Positions 22,735 to 33,725 are shown, counted from the stretch's first letter. The stretch: DNA of 64,000 nt from Trissonchulus latispiculum (GCA_030248195.1 JASAND010015452.1:1-64000), one strand, 5' to 3'. Numbers and translations are program-made. The notes: generated by a model not told the origin, from the sequence alone.

Positions 22735-22815
22735 ACTATTGGAATATTATTTGTTTAGTTTTACATAGAGACTATAATTCGGTTAAATAATGTCCCACTC
22801 AATAGTTTTAATACA
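22735..22815. repeat. Inverted copy closing the array
   Basis: The last unit breaks off at aaaactattggaatattatt and is followed by tacatagagactataattcg, ggttaaataatgtcccactc and aatagttttaatac. This is the reverse complement of the same block (gtattaaaactattgggata ... tctctatgta). The array therefore ends in a short fold-back. Confidence 0.75.
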
Positions 22816-23274
22816 GAGTACACAATTATGCACACAATTACATACTAATGTACACAAGTATATACTCAAAGCAAATTTAGTAAACTATTTTACCACTTTC
22901 TCTAAAAAACAAATTAGTCAACTTGACTTTTACTTTACAATTAAAACTAAGTGAGCTGGCAGATATTAAATAACCACAAAATCTTTAAACAATCAAGATA
23001 GAAAATCATTAAGTAGAACCCATCCATATATTTGTTTGATCATTTCGGCTACAAATTGCTCCGTTCACATCGGTTTCATTACATATACAAAATGAGCTGT
23101 GAATACCCATGCCTATCACATATATATTGATTCAGTATATTTTCATCCACAAATTACCCAGTTTCATTACATAAATTAGTCCCTTCTAAAAATCCACACC
23201 CATCACTGGCTTCCACAAAGCAAGAAACATTCCTTCTCAAAACATTGACATCAAAAGTTAGATTAGAAATGCTT
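22816..23274. other. AT-rich spacer
   Basis: No gene or repeat structure is recognised beyond short acacaattatg-like repeats just after the fold-back. Confidence 0.4.
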
Positions 23275-23415
23275 GGATCAAAACAGCTCCCAAAAGTTGG
23301 GATCAAAATAGCTCCCAAAAGTTGCGATCAAAACAGCTCTCAAAAGTTGAGAGCAAAATAGCTCCCAAAAGTTGGGATCAAAATGGCTCCCAAAAGTTGG
23401 AAACAAAATAGCTCG
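23275..23415. repeat. 25-bp minisatellite, small locus
   Basis: Five to six copies of gctcccaaaagttgggatca+aaaya with substitutions. The same unit makes up the large array at 27.37-29.04 kb. It is followed by about 30 bp (23,424-23,453) that are the inverse of the LTR start at 27,123. Confidence 0.9.
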
Positions 23416-23455
23416 CAACAACTTTGTAATAGTATTCACGTGAAGCACATTACAC

Positions 23456-24654
23456 TGCAACACAGACACTTCTTACCTTTCAGTTTCAAATTGAGCTCTC
23501 TCAATCGCTGGAATACTTGCCTGAGACGATCCAAGTGCTCATCAAATGTTCGACCACAAACAATGATGTCGTCCAAGTAGATTAGGCATATCTCCCATTG
23601 CAGGCCAGAAAACACCACTGACATCAGTCTCTGGAATGCGGCAGGAGCGTTGGACAGTCCCATAGGCATGACGTTCCATTCGTACAGTCCTTTCGGTGTA
23701 ATAAATGCGGCTTTCTCTTTGGATTCTTCTTTGAGCTCCTGTTTTAATATCCCGAAAACAAATCTAGTGTAGAAAAATAGCAAGCACTACCAAGCAAATC
23801 AATGGTATCGTCTAATCTATATAGCGGATAAGTGTCCTAAGTGTCCTTCTTGATAATGGCATTAAGATTTCTATAGTCGACACATACCCTATCAGTTTCA
23901 TCTTTTTTTCTTTACCAGCAGTATAGGAGCAGCCCAGTGGCTATGACTCGGTCGTATCATGTCTGCATCCAGAAGTTCATTGATGAACTCTTCCACCTAC
24001 TGCTTTTTCGCATGAGGTATCCGATAAGGTGGCTGGTGAATTGGAGCAGTTGCTGAGTGTCCCGTTCCGCTATCACTAAACCAGATCTTCCTAGAGCCTT
24101 GAAAGATGCAGCAAAGATGTCAGAGTGCTCTACCAATAGTGACCGAATGACGTAGATTGATCTTCACTTGGATGATCATCGGTGAGATTAACTCCATGTG
24201 GCAGTGGCTTTTCTGAATTGCTGTTTCTCTGTTCCGTAGCCAAAACTTCTGCCGCACGCGCAGACGGTTGTGAAGTACCGGATAGTGTAGTCATAATCTG
24301 CACGTCACTATATAACGTTCCCAAAGTCGTACCTTTGTACATCTTCACCTCGTTTGAGCCAAGATTCATCACTGCCACTGAGATACATCCATTTGTGGTA
24401 TCCACAAGAAATCTTTCTGCAAACACCATGTTGACTGCATCTTGTCCATTGGAAGCGTCTTTCAATACAGTCGGTTCAAATAATCCACCGTCGAAAGGCT
24501 TGGTTAACTCACCTTTTAGGAATTTCACACTCCGAGCTGGGATATGACAAGTCTCCACCAGATTGACAGTGCCGCCGAACACCGACACATCTTCAATAAT
24601 AGGGACTTGCTCTTGTTCATAAACTAGTACTCTATCAACAAAGTTAATGGTCAC
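23456..24654 (-). pseudogene. Ty3/gypsy-type pol fragment (PR-RT linker and RT)
   Basis: Minus strand, in order: a 174-codon frame from 24654 (region between protease and RT, low recognisability, ends 24130); then broken frames at 24,100-23,800 with RT motifs (E-F-I-N-E-L-L, I-R-P-S-x-S-x-W-A-A-P, V-D-Y-R-x-L-N). A frame from 23783 follows with the core LTR-retrotransposon RT: FITPKGLYEWNVMPMGLSNA, PAAFQRLM and catalytic YLDDI. It stops abruptly at LTR-like sequence at 23,453, so RNase H and integrase are missing. Frameshifts between the pieces make it a pseudogene. Confidence 0.8.
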
Positions 24655-25245
24655 CTTTGAAAAAAGTCACTTCCTAAGAGACAGGGATGACTTGCTCCAC
24701 GCACTACATAAAATATTATGGAATAATGAGAATGCCGGTGATTTTCAGGGTGCATTAGAAAAATTGGTACGAAGGGCTTTTCCAGTAGCTCAATCTGCAA
24801 ACCGTCAGGAAATAGGGACCGTTAGGGCTACGCTACGTCAGATACTGTTCATTCAAAACCCGAGTACCTATAGGGAAGCTGTTGATTTGGCGCGGCGTTT
24901 GGAAAGTCGGGAGTCATTGTTGCCTAATCTGTCCTCAGCAGAGGGCGAAGGCGCAATGTCTGTCTGTCAATAAGTCATTTGCCCCAGCCACTTCAGCAGG
25001 TGTCAATGCTTCAACCGTACAACTTGGAACATACCTGACGAAATATTTGTAGGAACTGGAGTTAAGTCAATGCGGGGTCTGCGGGGTCAATCGGTTAAGT
25101 CAATGCGGGGTCTGCTGGAAGGTCTAACATTAAAGCTCACAGGGGAGCCCGGTACGGCAGAGTCTGGTGCACAGCGGCAGTCTGGTTGTTATAACTGTGG
25201 TAGTCGACACCATTTTATTCGTAATTGTTCTTCGAAAAGAAATAA
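24647..25245 (+). pseudogene. Retroelement gag fragment with CCHC zinc knuckle
   Basis: The + strand frame 24647-24973 has a gag-capsid-like helical composition (…DDLLHALHKIL…, …YREAVDLARRLESRE…). The frame 25070-25369 contains CYNCGSRHHFIRNC, a C-x2-C-x4-H-x4-C nucleocapsid knuckle, soon after a stop between the two frames. It lies head-to-head with the pol fragment on the other strand, so the two come from different copies or from an inversion at about 24,650. Confidence 0.65.
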
Positions 25246-25318
25246 AAAAATTTTGACCGTAACCTGGATTCGATCACCCAATCTTGGGATTCGGAGTCCA
25301 GGCCTTGACATTTATTTT

Positions 25319-26292
25319 GGTAATTTCTTTTGGGCACATATTGTTATTTGGCGGTGTAAATCAAGATGAAATTTGAGGAAACTGTCCGAAATAAGTTCTC
25401 TCAGCGTTCTAACACTCTCCGCGCAATCCCGATTCAAAAATTCGAGATTTCTGGTCAGAGTGGTTTTTCCCAATTTCTGAACGTTTGGCAGCTGCTATAC
25501 AGTCATGGCTATATTCATTCGAAAGATCTCATTCAGCTTCACATTTTTGATTTTTAAAGCAAGTTTCAAGCTTTTCTCTACCGTGAGATATAGCCGATTT
25601 TCTTGTTTTGGCGTCGAAAACTTTTCATTTTTGCAAAAGTAAAATAACCAACATTTCTTGAACTACACAATCCGCAAAATCAAACTAAAAGCGTCGATCT
25701 GAAGGTCTCACGGGGACAAATTATCCGACGCATCATCGTCTTCCAACTGCTATCCTGCAGGCTACTATCATAAAAAATGTAGCTTTTGCAAAAACACGAC
25801 CAATTTTTTTTCCAAAGATTGTGGAGCATTCACCATGCAAGCTGGAGGGCTGCTACTGAACAAATGCGTTCTGCACAAATATACCCAGGGACGATTGTTT
25901 AGTTGCCCCGATTGCTGCTTTCTAGCTAAAGTTATCGCTTGACAAATTTGGAAAAAGTGGCAAAATACAGGTTACGCACACATTTCAGCTTATTTCTCTA
26001 GAACGAAGAGCGATTTCACAATAAACAAAAAATCGTCCCCAGCTATTTATGGAGGTATCGAACGACCTAACCGATGTCTCGTGAAAAAATTTACTGGAGT
26101 CTGCAAAAATTCTGGAAAATTATACTTCTTCTAAAATGTGTAAAATATTTCAGAAAGGCAACATTAGTTTCGTGGCACGCATTAAAAAAGAAAATGTCAA
26201 GCTACATTTTGATATAAAAATGGCTTTTTAACTCCAAGTAATGAATGAGTAATAATGGTGCAAACTTTATGTGACCAAAGGGAATCACCACC
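25319..26292 (-). mobile_element. TTAA-flanked element P1 (inverted orientation)
   Basis: The right end AAAGGGAATCACCACC is followed by TTAA (26293-26296). The left end is degenerate (ttggtaatttcttttgggca against GGTGGTGATTCCTTTTGGGC in the better copies). Length is about 975 bp. It shares many internal words in inverse order with P2 and P3 (tttggcgtcgaaaac, gctccacaatct). No coding frame persists. Confidence 0.65.
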
Positions 26293-26399
26293 TTAAGCTA
26301 ACCGATCATGAAAGAAACTCTGGTAACGATTATTATGCAAGGAAATTCGGCACTAAAACTGTAAATTTGTTTGCACTATTTTGTGCTAATTCGTTGTAA

Positions 26400-27122
26400 G
26401 AACTAACTGTGGTCAGTAAGAAGCAAAGGTCAGGTAACTTGGAAGAAGCCATTTATTTTCCACCGGACAACATCGCAAGAAAACGAAGTGATGGAAGCAA
26501 GAAGAAACCTAAAATCTGAACGAACAATCTATCTTGTTTGTTTTGCTTTATCATTCATTACTCTTTGATGGGGAGAGTATTCATGTGTTTGCAGATACTT
26601 TTTTGTTTCGAAATTCAAAGGTGAGAGATCGACCTCTGGAAAAGTCTTTTGTACCGTCTGTGTCCACTTTCAGTGGGTCAACGGGAGAATCGTAGACGCC
26701 TGCGTGCGCTGTCAGTGGGCCAACGAGAGCACCTCAGTGTCCTCGAACTGAGGGTCCAGGTAATTTTGATTCTTTGAGTGTGTCCAAGAACTGAAGGGCC
26801 CTCACTATTCTCAGGTCATTCTTTGGTTTCGCGATGATAAGTGTATTTGGATTATGCCATCTCTCCAGGAAGAAAAGTTTATTGAATTGAAAAAATTTAA
26901 CTATTTCAAGACTTAGTTTCTGTTTTTGCTCGTTTGATTTTATTATAGTCACATTTGGCATTTTTGCTATCATAATGTTGGATTGAGATGTTGTTTCTTG
27001 CTGACAATGTGATTCGTTTGCTATTGTTTATTATGTGTTTGTTATTCATTTGTTGCTAATAAAATTAGCAATGGCCGCAGAGACTTCCGAGCTATGGAGG
27101 GTCCAATCTAAAGGGGGAAGAG
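26400..27122 (+). mobile_element. LTR retrotransposon 3' internal end with polypurine tract
   Basis: Non-coding 3' region that ends in a purine tract AAAGGGGGAAGAG (27110-27122) directly before the LTR. The part from about 26,790 to 27,122 matches, inverted, the sequence at 36,685-37,020 next to the second LTR. The 5' part of the element is not seen. Confidence 0.65.
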
Positions 27123-27297
27123 TGTAATGTGTTTCACGTGAATACTATTCCGTCTGGAATCAAAGTCGGATATCTAATTTGCATATTACACGAAACTATC
27201 TAATTTGCATAACCCAGTACTATAAAAGCGTATGTCGAAGTCTCTGGAGTCAGTTGTTATTATTGCATCATCAGCGCCTCCGTCCGGATTCCTGACA
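27123..27297 (+). mobile_element. 175-bp LTR (copy 1)
   Basis: It begins TGTAATGTGTTTCACGTGAA and ends ...GATTCCTGACA, a TG...CA LTR. It contains a TATAAAA box at 27221-27227 and two copies of a tctaatttgcat word. An LTR of exactly the same length lies inverted at 36510-36684. The 25-bp minisatellite begins right after it. Confidence 0.75.
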
Positions 27298-27369
27298 TCA
27301 TATTACAAACTTTATTCATCACCGCTAATTAGTCACCCAAACATCAGCTTGATCACCTGGAGCGAAATG

Positions 27370-29045
27370 ACTCCCAAAAATAGGGAAGAAATACGGCTCC
27401 CAAAAGTTGGGATCAGAATGGCTCCCAAAAGTTGGGATCAAAACAGCTCCCAAAAGTTGGGATCAAAATGGCTCCTAAAAGTTGGGATCAAAATGGCTTC
27501 CAAAACTTGGGGATCAAAATAGCTCCCAACAACTGTATTCATCATCGCTAATTAGTCACCCAAACATCAGCTTGATCACCTGGAGCAAAATGACTCCCAA
27601 AAATAGGGATGAAACACGGCTCCAAAAAGTTGAGATTAAAATAGCTCCCAAAAGTTAGGATCAGATCGGCTCTCAAAGACAGGGATCAAAACAGCTCCCA
27701 AAAATTGGGATCAAAAAGTTCCCAGAAGTTGGGATCAAAATTGCTCTTAAAAGTTAGGATCAAAATGGCTTCCAAAAGTTGGGGATCAAAATAGCTCCCA
27801 ACAGCTTTGTTTATCAGCGCAAATTAGTCACCCAAACAACAGCTTGATCGCCTGGAGCAAAATGACTCACAAAAAGTAGGGCAGAAATGCGGCTCCCAAA
27901 AGTTGGGATCAAAACAGCTCCCAAAAGTTGGGATAAAAATGGCTCCTAAAATTGGGATCAAAATGGCTCCCAACGTTGGGATCAAAATAGCTCCCAGAAA
28001 TTGGGATCAAAAAGCTCTCAAAAGTTGGGAGCAAAATAGCCCCCAAAAGTTGGGATTGAATAGCTCCCAAAAGTTGGGATCAAAATGGCTCCAAAAATTT
28101 TGGGATCAAAATGGCTCGCAAAAGTTGGGATCAAAGTAGCTCCCAACAACTTTATTCATAACAGTCACCCAAACATCAGCTTGATCAGCTGCAGCAAAAT
28201 AACTCCCAAAAATAGGGAAGAAATACGGCTCCCAAAAGTTGGGATCAGAATGGCTCCCAAAAGTTGGGATCAAAACAGCTCCCAAAAGTTGGGATCAAAA
28301 TGGCTCCTAAAAGTTGGGATCAAAATGGCTTCCAAAACTTGGGGATCAAAATAGCTCCCAACAACTGTATTCATCATCGCTAATTAGTCACCCAAACATC
28401 AGCTTGATCACCTGGAGCAAAATGACTGCCAAAAATAGGGATGAAACACGGCTCCAAAAAGTTGAGATCAAAACAGCTCCCAAAAATTGGGATCAAAAAG
28501 TTCCCAGAAGTTGGGATCAAAATTGCTCTTAAAAGTTAGGATCAAAATGGCTTCCAAAAGTTGGGATCAAAATAGCTCCCAACAGCTTTGTTTATCAGCG
28601 CAAATTAGTCACCCAAACAACAGCTTGATCGCCTGGAGCAAAATGACTCACAAAAAGTAGGGCAGAAATGCGGCTCCCAAAAGTTGGGATCAAAACAGCT
28701 CCCAAAAGTTGGGATAAAAATGGCTCCTAAAATTGGGATCAAAATGGCTCCCAACGTTGGGATCAAAATAGCTCCCAGAAATTGGGATCAAAAAGCTCTC
28801 AAAAGTTGGGAGCAAAATAGCCCCCAAAAGTTGGGATTGAATAGCTCCCAAAAGTAGGGATTGAAATGGCTCCCAAAGATTGGATTTAGTCAGTTCCCGA
28901 AAATTTCAGTCCATTCATAGGATCAAAGGCTCAAAACGTTGGATGGCTCCCAAAATGGCTCCCAAAATAGGGATTAAAATAGTTCCCAAACATAGAGATC
29001 AAAACTGGCTCCCAAAACTGGGATTTAAAATGGTTCCCAAACAGC
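27370..29045. repeat. 25-bp hairpin minisatellite with 830-bp higher-order repeat
   Basis: The unit is GCTCCCAAAAGTTGGGATCA+AAAya. The core TCCCAA-AAG-TTGGGA is an inverted repeat. Runs of units are separated by a 70-80-bp spacer (…attagtcacccaaacatcag… cttgatcrcctggagcaaaa) at about 27,320, 27,543, 27,810, 28,155, 28,373 and 28,590. The block 27,317-28,145 is repeated at 28,150-28,880 with few changes, giving an 830-bp higher-order unit. After 28,880 the copies decay. Since 25 is not a multiple of 3, the open frames through it (MAPKSWDQNSS-like) are artefacts. Confidence 0.9.
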
Positions 29046-29200
29046 GCTATATTGATGTCTCTATTGCTACTCATGAGATATGATAGGTTAGATTTTGGTA
29101 TCGCTAATTGGTCTGTCTTTTTTACTTTCTCGTCGAGGGTTCTACTCGGCATCCATTTTTTGTCGGTCTGGGGGGCGGCGGTCAGCTCGGTGTTCTGCCA

Positions 29201-29581
29201 GGGAACGTCGTCCAAATTAAAACGGAAACTTTAACGGGAACCCGTTGAAAAATTCCCGTTGTAGACGGGATTTCTGAAGGGGTTACTTTTTATGTTACTT
29301 AAAATTTTTCCTGGAAGTTAGCATAAAGGTTTTTTGGCTTGGCCAAGTTTTTTGGTGGCTGTTATACGTGTGTTATACTGTGTAAGCAGGCATACGTAAG
29401 TCACACTGCAACAAAGCTTTGTGTCGATGCTGTTACAAGGAAAACGCCTTTTTATGAAAATAATAAAAACAAGAAACCCCGTCAGACAACAGGGTTAAAA
29501 CATGTTTTCAACGGGATATTTTAAGAAATTTTCCCGCGGGATTTTAGACGGGATCCCTTATCTGAATTGGACGGCGTTCCC
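29201..29581. mobile_element. MITE with GGGAACGYCGTCCAA ends
   Basis: The left end GGGAACGTCGTCCAAATT and the inverse of the right end GGGAACGCCGTCCAATTC form the terminal repeats. The interior has further inverted acgggaw/wtcccgt words. No clear target duplication was seen, so the exact tips are uncertain. Length is about 381 bp. Confidence 0.55.
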
Positions 29582-31215
29582 ATTTGAAAATCGTTGACTT
29601 CAGAATTTGTGTGACGTGGGTGGAGGGTGGATTGCTCACAGGCTGCATCCTTTTGCAAACAAACTTGATGACATCCATTTTTTTATTTTGCCAGTTTCAA
29701 TGTCTTCGTATGTGAATGAAAGTGTGAGAATACTGCTTCGTCAAATGTTTATTGTCCATTTATCGCTGTCATTTTTGTTTTGCTTTAGCTGTCATCCTGC
29801 TGATTGCGCTGAGAAACTGCGCATCTGCAGAGAACTTGCAATGCAATGCTAGCCAGGAGGGGGATGGGTTTTGAGAAACTGGACTGAGACCAACAAGGGA
29901 GTGATTTTATCTGAATGTATTGCACAAAGGCTTTTGTGGAAATTGTTTAGGCCAAAATCCAAAAAATCTGAGCTTCCTTTCCTTCCCAGGCGACCACCCC
30001 GCTGTAAAGCAACCAGACCCAGAGAGCATCTGTTTATGGGAAATTGTTTTCCCCAATTGTCTGTGATTAATGGCTCTAACACTCCTTCGCACCTACTTAG
30101 CTTAGCTGTTGTTGTTTGCTTGGCACAAAAATTGATGACTAAACACTTCTCCTAAATTTGTGCTAACAATCATTGTGACAAGTTGGGCTTTTACAGCTTG
30201 GTCGAGTGTAACATAATCTGCGTGCAGTTTTAAAGCTATTTAAATATTGTTGTCTCATTTTGGCAGATTTGGGTCCAGTTATTTTTTAAGTTTAGAGAAC
30301 TATTTTTTGTAGTCTGAAACCAGATTTCGCGTCTTTCACGCAATTCCAAACTTCACGTTTTATGTAATTTTGAGTGCTTTTGTATTGATGTACCGGTTTA
30401 TTCTTGAAACCTTAACACATTCATCCCAGCCCGCCAGCAAAATAATTAGTCTGTAATTTTCATGGATTATCTAAAAAGCTGATGTAGATTTGCTTATTGC
30501 GGAAGTATTTTAATCATTTTATAAATAGATGTGCTAATAGTATATCGAAACACTTTTTAAACGCCACCACGACCTGCTTTCAGGTAGCTAGCCATTAGTT
30601 AGGTGGGCGATACTAAGGCAGACGCACACCTGAGCGTAACTTTCGCATAACTTAACCAATTTAGTTCAAATTTGGTATGGATGCATTTGAACACATTTCT
30701 GATCGATCCGCAGTAAAATTTTAAAATTTTAAAAATTTTAAATTTTTAAGTTTTCTAAGGGGGGAGTGGGGGACCAAGGGAAACCAAAAAATTTTTCTCA
30801 GATTTCGCTGAAAAGTTGCAACTTTAGCTTTAGCTTAAACCTTACCTGCCCTTGTACCTAACTCCCAAATCAGAGACGAGGATTCAAGCCAAAATGTTTC
30901 CAGAAAAAACCGCAAATTTCAATTTCAGATTTTAAGCGAACTTAGCGCTAAATTAGCTATGGCAAGTGCCATTGTAGAGCAAAATTTCAGTTCCTAGAAA
31001 TTTTTGAGAAATTGTTTTCTTTGACATCTGAGCTTTTTTGGACACTTTTGGTTTCTGGTTTTTAATTTGCCCTGCCTTTCCTGTCACTGCCCCGGTTCTG
31101 CTGGCCCTTGTACCTACCGAACCTCCAATTTTTGTGGGGTCCTGTACTCTCCTTGCTAAAGTGTTGTTTATTAGTGATTCTAGGTTCAAAATCTACCGAA
31201 ATATTTAGTTTCCTG
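29582..31215. other. Non-coding stretch without recognised gene
   Basis: It contains open frames of up to 94 codons (for example 29871-30155, +) without recognisable motifs, and an AT-rich segment. A word ggggaccaagggaaacc (near 30,765) recurs at 36,450 and, more loosely, 34,245. I see no supported gene. Confidence 0.4.
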
Positions 31216-31311
31216 TTAAGGTGGTGATTCCCTTTAGTCGCATCAACTTTGAACCATTATTACTCATTCATTGTTAAGTTAAGCAGAGTCAAGTTAAGTT
31301 AAGAGTGTTAA

Positions 31312-31552
31312 GGGGGGCCATTAAAATGGACTTGCCCCGACTTTGTCCTACTGATTGACCTACTTTTTGGAGAAAATATAGAGCATGGGTGTGGTCAAAA
31401 AATATCGGGTACTGAGATTTTAGCTGCCTTCCAGCCAAGTGCAGCCGTCGCGTTTATGTGCCCGACCCCCTTGTTTTCACAACTACCAACATAATTAATT
31501 AAAAATTTCTATCGGACAAAGTAGAGGCAAACCTTTAGTAGCCCCACCCCCC
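31312..31552. mobile_element. Second TTAA-type MITE nested in P2
   Basis: Starts GGGGGGCCATTAAAATGG after TTAA (31308-31311). Ends with the inverse of GGGGGGTGGGGCTACTAAAG before TTAA (31553-31556). Length is 241 bp, of a different family from its host element. Confidence 0.65.
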
Positions 31553-31977
31553 TTAAGTTAAGTCATTGCAGAGTTAAGGCAGAGTAAGAAGCCATTTTTA
31601 TATCAAAATGCAGCTTGACATTTTCCATTTTTAATGCATTACGATGATATTAATGCTGCTTTTCTAAAAATTTGTTAACAAATTTGAGAAGAAGTATAAT
31701 TTTCCAATTTTTTGCAGATTCAAGTAAAGTTTTTCGCGAGACATGGGTTATATCATTCAATTTCTCTATCAGACAGCTGGGGACTTTTTAGTTATTATGA
31801 AATCGCTTTTCGTTATGGAAAAACATGCTGAAATGTGTGAGTGTGCGCAATCTGGATTTAACCAATTTTTTCAATTATTTTTCAAATTTCAAACCACTTT
31901 AGCTAGAACTTAGCTATCGGAGCAACTAAAAAGCCTCCCTGGGTATATTTGTGAAGAACCCATATGTTAAGTAGCAG

Positions 31978-32366
31978 TAGGGTTGTCCCCGGGCCGTGTA
32001 GCGGAGTCCGGGCCCTGGGCCGGGCACTGGCTGAAAGCCCGGCCCGCTACCGGGCCCGGTTTTTTAGGCCGGGCCCACCGGGCCTGCCGGGCTTCCGGGC
32101 CCACCGGGCTCACCGGGCCTGCCGGGCTCACCGGGCCGGCCTGGCTCATCGTGTCTGCCGGGCTCAGTTTGCGAGTCTGGGACTTCCTGCGGCCCGGGCT
32201 TTGAACCGGGCTTAGTAGCGGGCCCGCGCTTTGGAGCCCGGGCCTATCACCGGGCCCGGGGATTTAAAGCCGGGCCGGGTAGTGGGCTCCGGGCTTTGAT
32301 TGGGCTCAGGGCCTACTAGCGGGCCATGGGCTCCGGCCCGGTTAATTTCTTATCGGAACAACCCTA
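31978..32366. mobile_element. hAT-like MITE with CCGGGC minisatellite, nested in P2
   Basis: The ends TAGGGTTGTCCC and GGAACAACCCTA are flanked by the perfect 8-bp duplication AGTAGCAG (31970-31977 and 32367-32374). The interior (about 31,990-32,340) is almost wholly made of ccgggcctg/ccgggctca-type 9-bp repeats with very high GC, unlike the AT-rich surroundings. Confidence 0.85.
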
Positions 32367-32934
32367 AGTAGCAGCCATATCTACCTTGCATAGTAAATGC
32401 TCCACAATCTTTGGGAAAATGTTGATCGTGTTTCTGTAGAATAAGAATTTTTATGATAACAGCCTACAGTGGATAGCAATTGGAAATGCGTCGGATAATT
32501 TGTCGCTATGAGACCTTCAAAGCGACAACCAGTTTGAGTCTACAGCTTGCATACCTCAAGAAATAATATATTTTTTGGTTTCTGTAGAAAGGACAAGTTT
32601 CGACGCCAAAATATAAAAATTGGCTATATCTCACGATAGGCAAAAGCTAGAAACTTGCTTCCAAAAGCATAATTGTAGAGTTCAACGAGCTCTTTCGATT
32701 GGATATGGTCATAGCTACGCAGCTGCTGTTAAACTTTTAGAAATTGGCAAAATCCACCCTGTACGGGAATCTAGAATTTTTGAAGCGGGATTGTCAACCC
32801 GTGAAATTTGAAGCCGTAAACCAAATATGTGCCCAAAAGGAATCACCACCTTAAGTTGTTGATTCTCGAGCGTATTTGGACGCTCTGACTAAAATATCTA
32901 GAAGAGGATTTACAATTTGTTTAAGGTCGTGGTA

Positions 32935-33725
32935 TCCTTTTGTGCGGTGCTTTTGCGGTGATTATTCAAAACTTATAAATAATTTTTCTGACTGAATTTT
33001 TCTTCAACGGTTACATATAGACTAAAAATTTGAACATTGACTTCTCAAAACGGTAGAATCGGCAAAAAGTTCTTTTTGTGTCACGATATGAAGGACACAT
33101 GGGCCGAGGGACGTTTTTTGGATTTAGCTCAGCAGGGCTTAACGGACGCGAAAATCGGCCAAATGCACGGTATTACACGAAATTTCCCAATATCGCATTG
33201 AGTTTTCTTGGTACTTGGAACGTTTCAAAATCTCCTTCGCAGAACTGCAAATTTCTACATAGCCAAAAATCTTCGGAATCCGTCGAGTAGTTTTTGATAA
33301 ATTAATGATCAAAATCAAATAATTGCAGTTTTGCCAAAATGGTTTTTCGGCCCAATCTTGTATATCGATTGTGCATAAATAAACAAAAATTATCCGTAAG
33401 ATTTGGCAGTAATTTTGAAAAACTGATTTTCTCGAAATTAGCCATTTTGGGCTTGTAGACCTAACTACTGAAGATAGCTCAAGGGTTGTAAAAGCAAAAA
33501 TATTCAGTTTGGTGCCCTATGTCCCGCCATAATAGCTAATTCCGTGTATCGACTTCTAACTGAGAGAATACTGACAAATCCAAAACTTTCTTATCTTTTC
33601 ACCTAAAAATACGGGACTGGTCCCAGAATATTAAAGAGCACGAAAACTTATTTCGTAAATTTAACAATGCACGTAAAACGATTGAAGTGGCATGGGTCAA
33701 AAGTACCCGAAACGAAACCAACACC
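32935..33725 (+). mobile_element. TTAA-flanked element M1 with possible transposase remnant
   Basis: Left end GGTCGTGGTATCC after TTAA (32931-32934); right end, inverted, GGTGTTGGTTTCG before TTAA (33726-33729). Length is 791 bp. At 33,102-33,200 one frame reads FLDLAQQGLTDAKIGQMHGI and continues briefly to a stop. This resembles the N-terminal helix-turn-helix of Tc1/IS630-type transposases, but it is too short to be sure. An inverted relative is at 34372. Confidence 0.5.

Larger units (their letters stand above)
12004..22760. repeat. Tandem array of eight ~1.4-kb units carrying a pseudogene segment
   Basis: Using the word tttctataatgaacag as a landmark, units start near 12010, 14161, 15597, 17555, 18654, 20006, 21536 and 22555. 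The intact length is about 1.4 kb (12010-14161 minus its insertion, and 14161-15597). The order inside a unit is: a cattgtcaattactttgaca block; a 'gtctttggccaagaac' block; a block that on the minus strand shows a good 5' splice site; the pseudogene segment; then atccggaatatccggtgg and the next start. Two pseudogene subtypes (A at 13.5, 15.8, 19.3 kb; B at 14.9, 16.9, 18.1, 20.9 kb) are interspersed. Units 3 and 4 have lost their left parts and unit 7 its middle. The array abuts the LINE fragment at about 12,000. Confidence 0.9.
31220..32850 (+). mobile_element. TTAA-flanked element P2, with two nested insertions
   Basis: Terminal repeats GGTGGTGATTCCCTTT and (right, inverted) GGTGGTGATTCCTTTT are flanked by TTAA at 31216-31219 and 32851-32854. 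Without its two nested elements (31312-31552 and 31978-32366) it is about 990 bp, like P1 and P3. TTAA duplication is typical of piggyBac-type insertion, but the tips lack the usual CCC, so the superfamily is an inference. No transposase frame is left. Confidence 0.75.

Noticed and set aside
27232..28532. Open frames reading MAPKSWDQNSSQKLGSK-type repeats
   Set aside because: A 25-bp unit without stops gives open frames by itself. All three frames give similar peptides.
27370..29045. CRISPR-like repeat-spacer pattern
   Set aside because: The units are contiguous or separated by one recurring spacer, not by unique spacers. This is a eukaryotic minisatellite.
29767..29851. Short Cys-rich reading after tgctttag (CHPADCAEKLRICRELAMQC)
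   Set aside because: Four Cys after an acceptor-like site is suggestive, but it stops at once and has no partner exons.
29871..30155. 94-codon + strand open frame
   Set aside because: No motif, no splice or promoter context, and overlapping open frames on the other strand.
31964..32215. 83-codon Arg/Ala/Pro-rich frame
   Set aside because: It is the translation of the CCGGGC repeat inside a MITE with clear target duplications.
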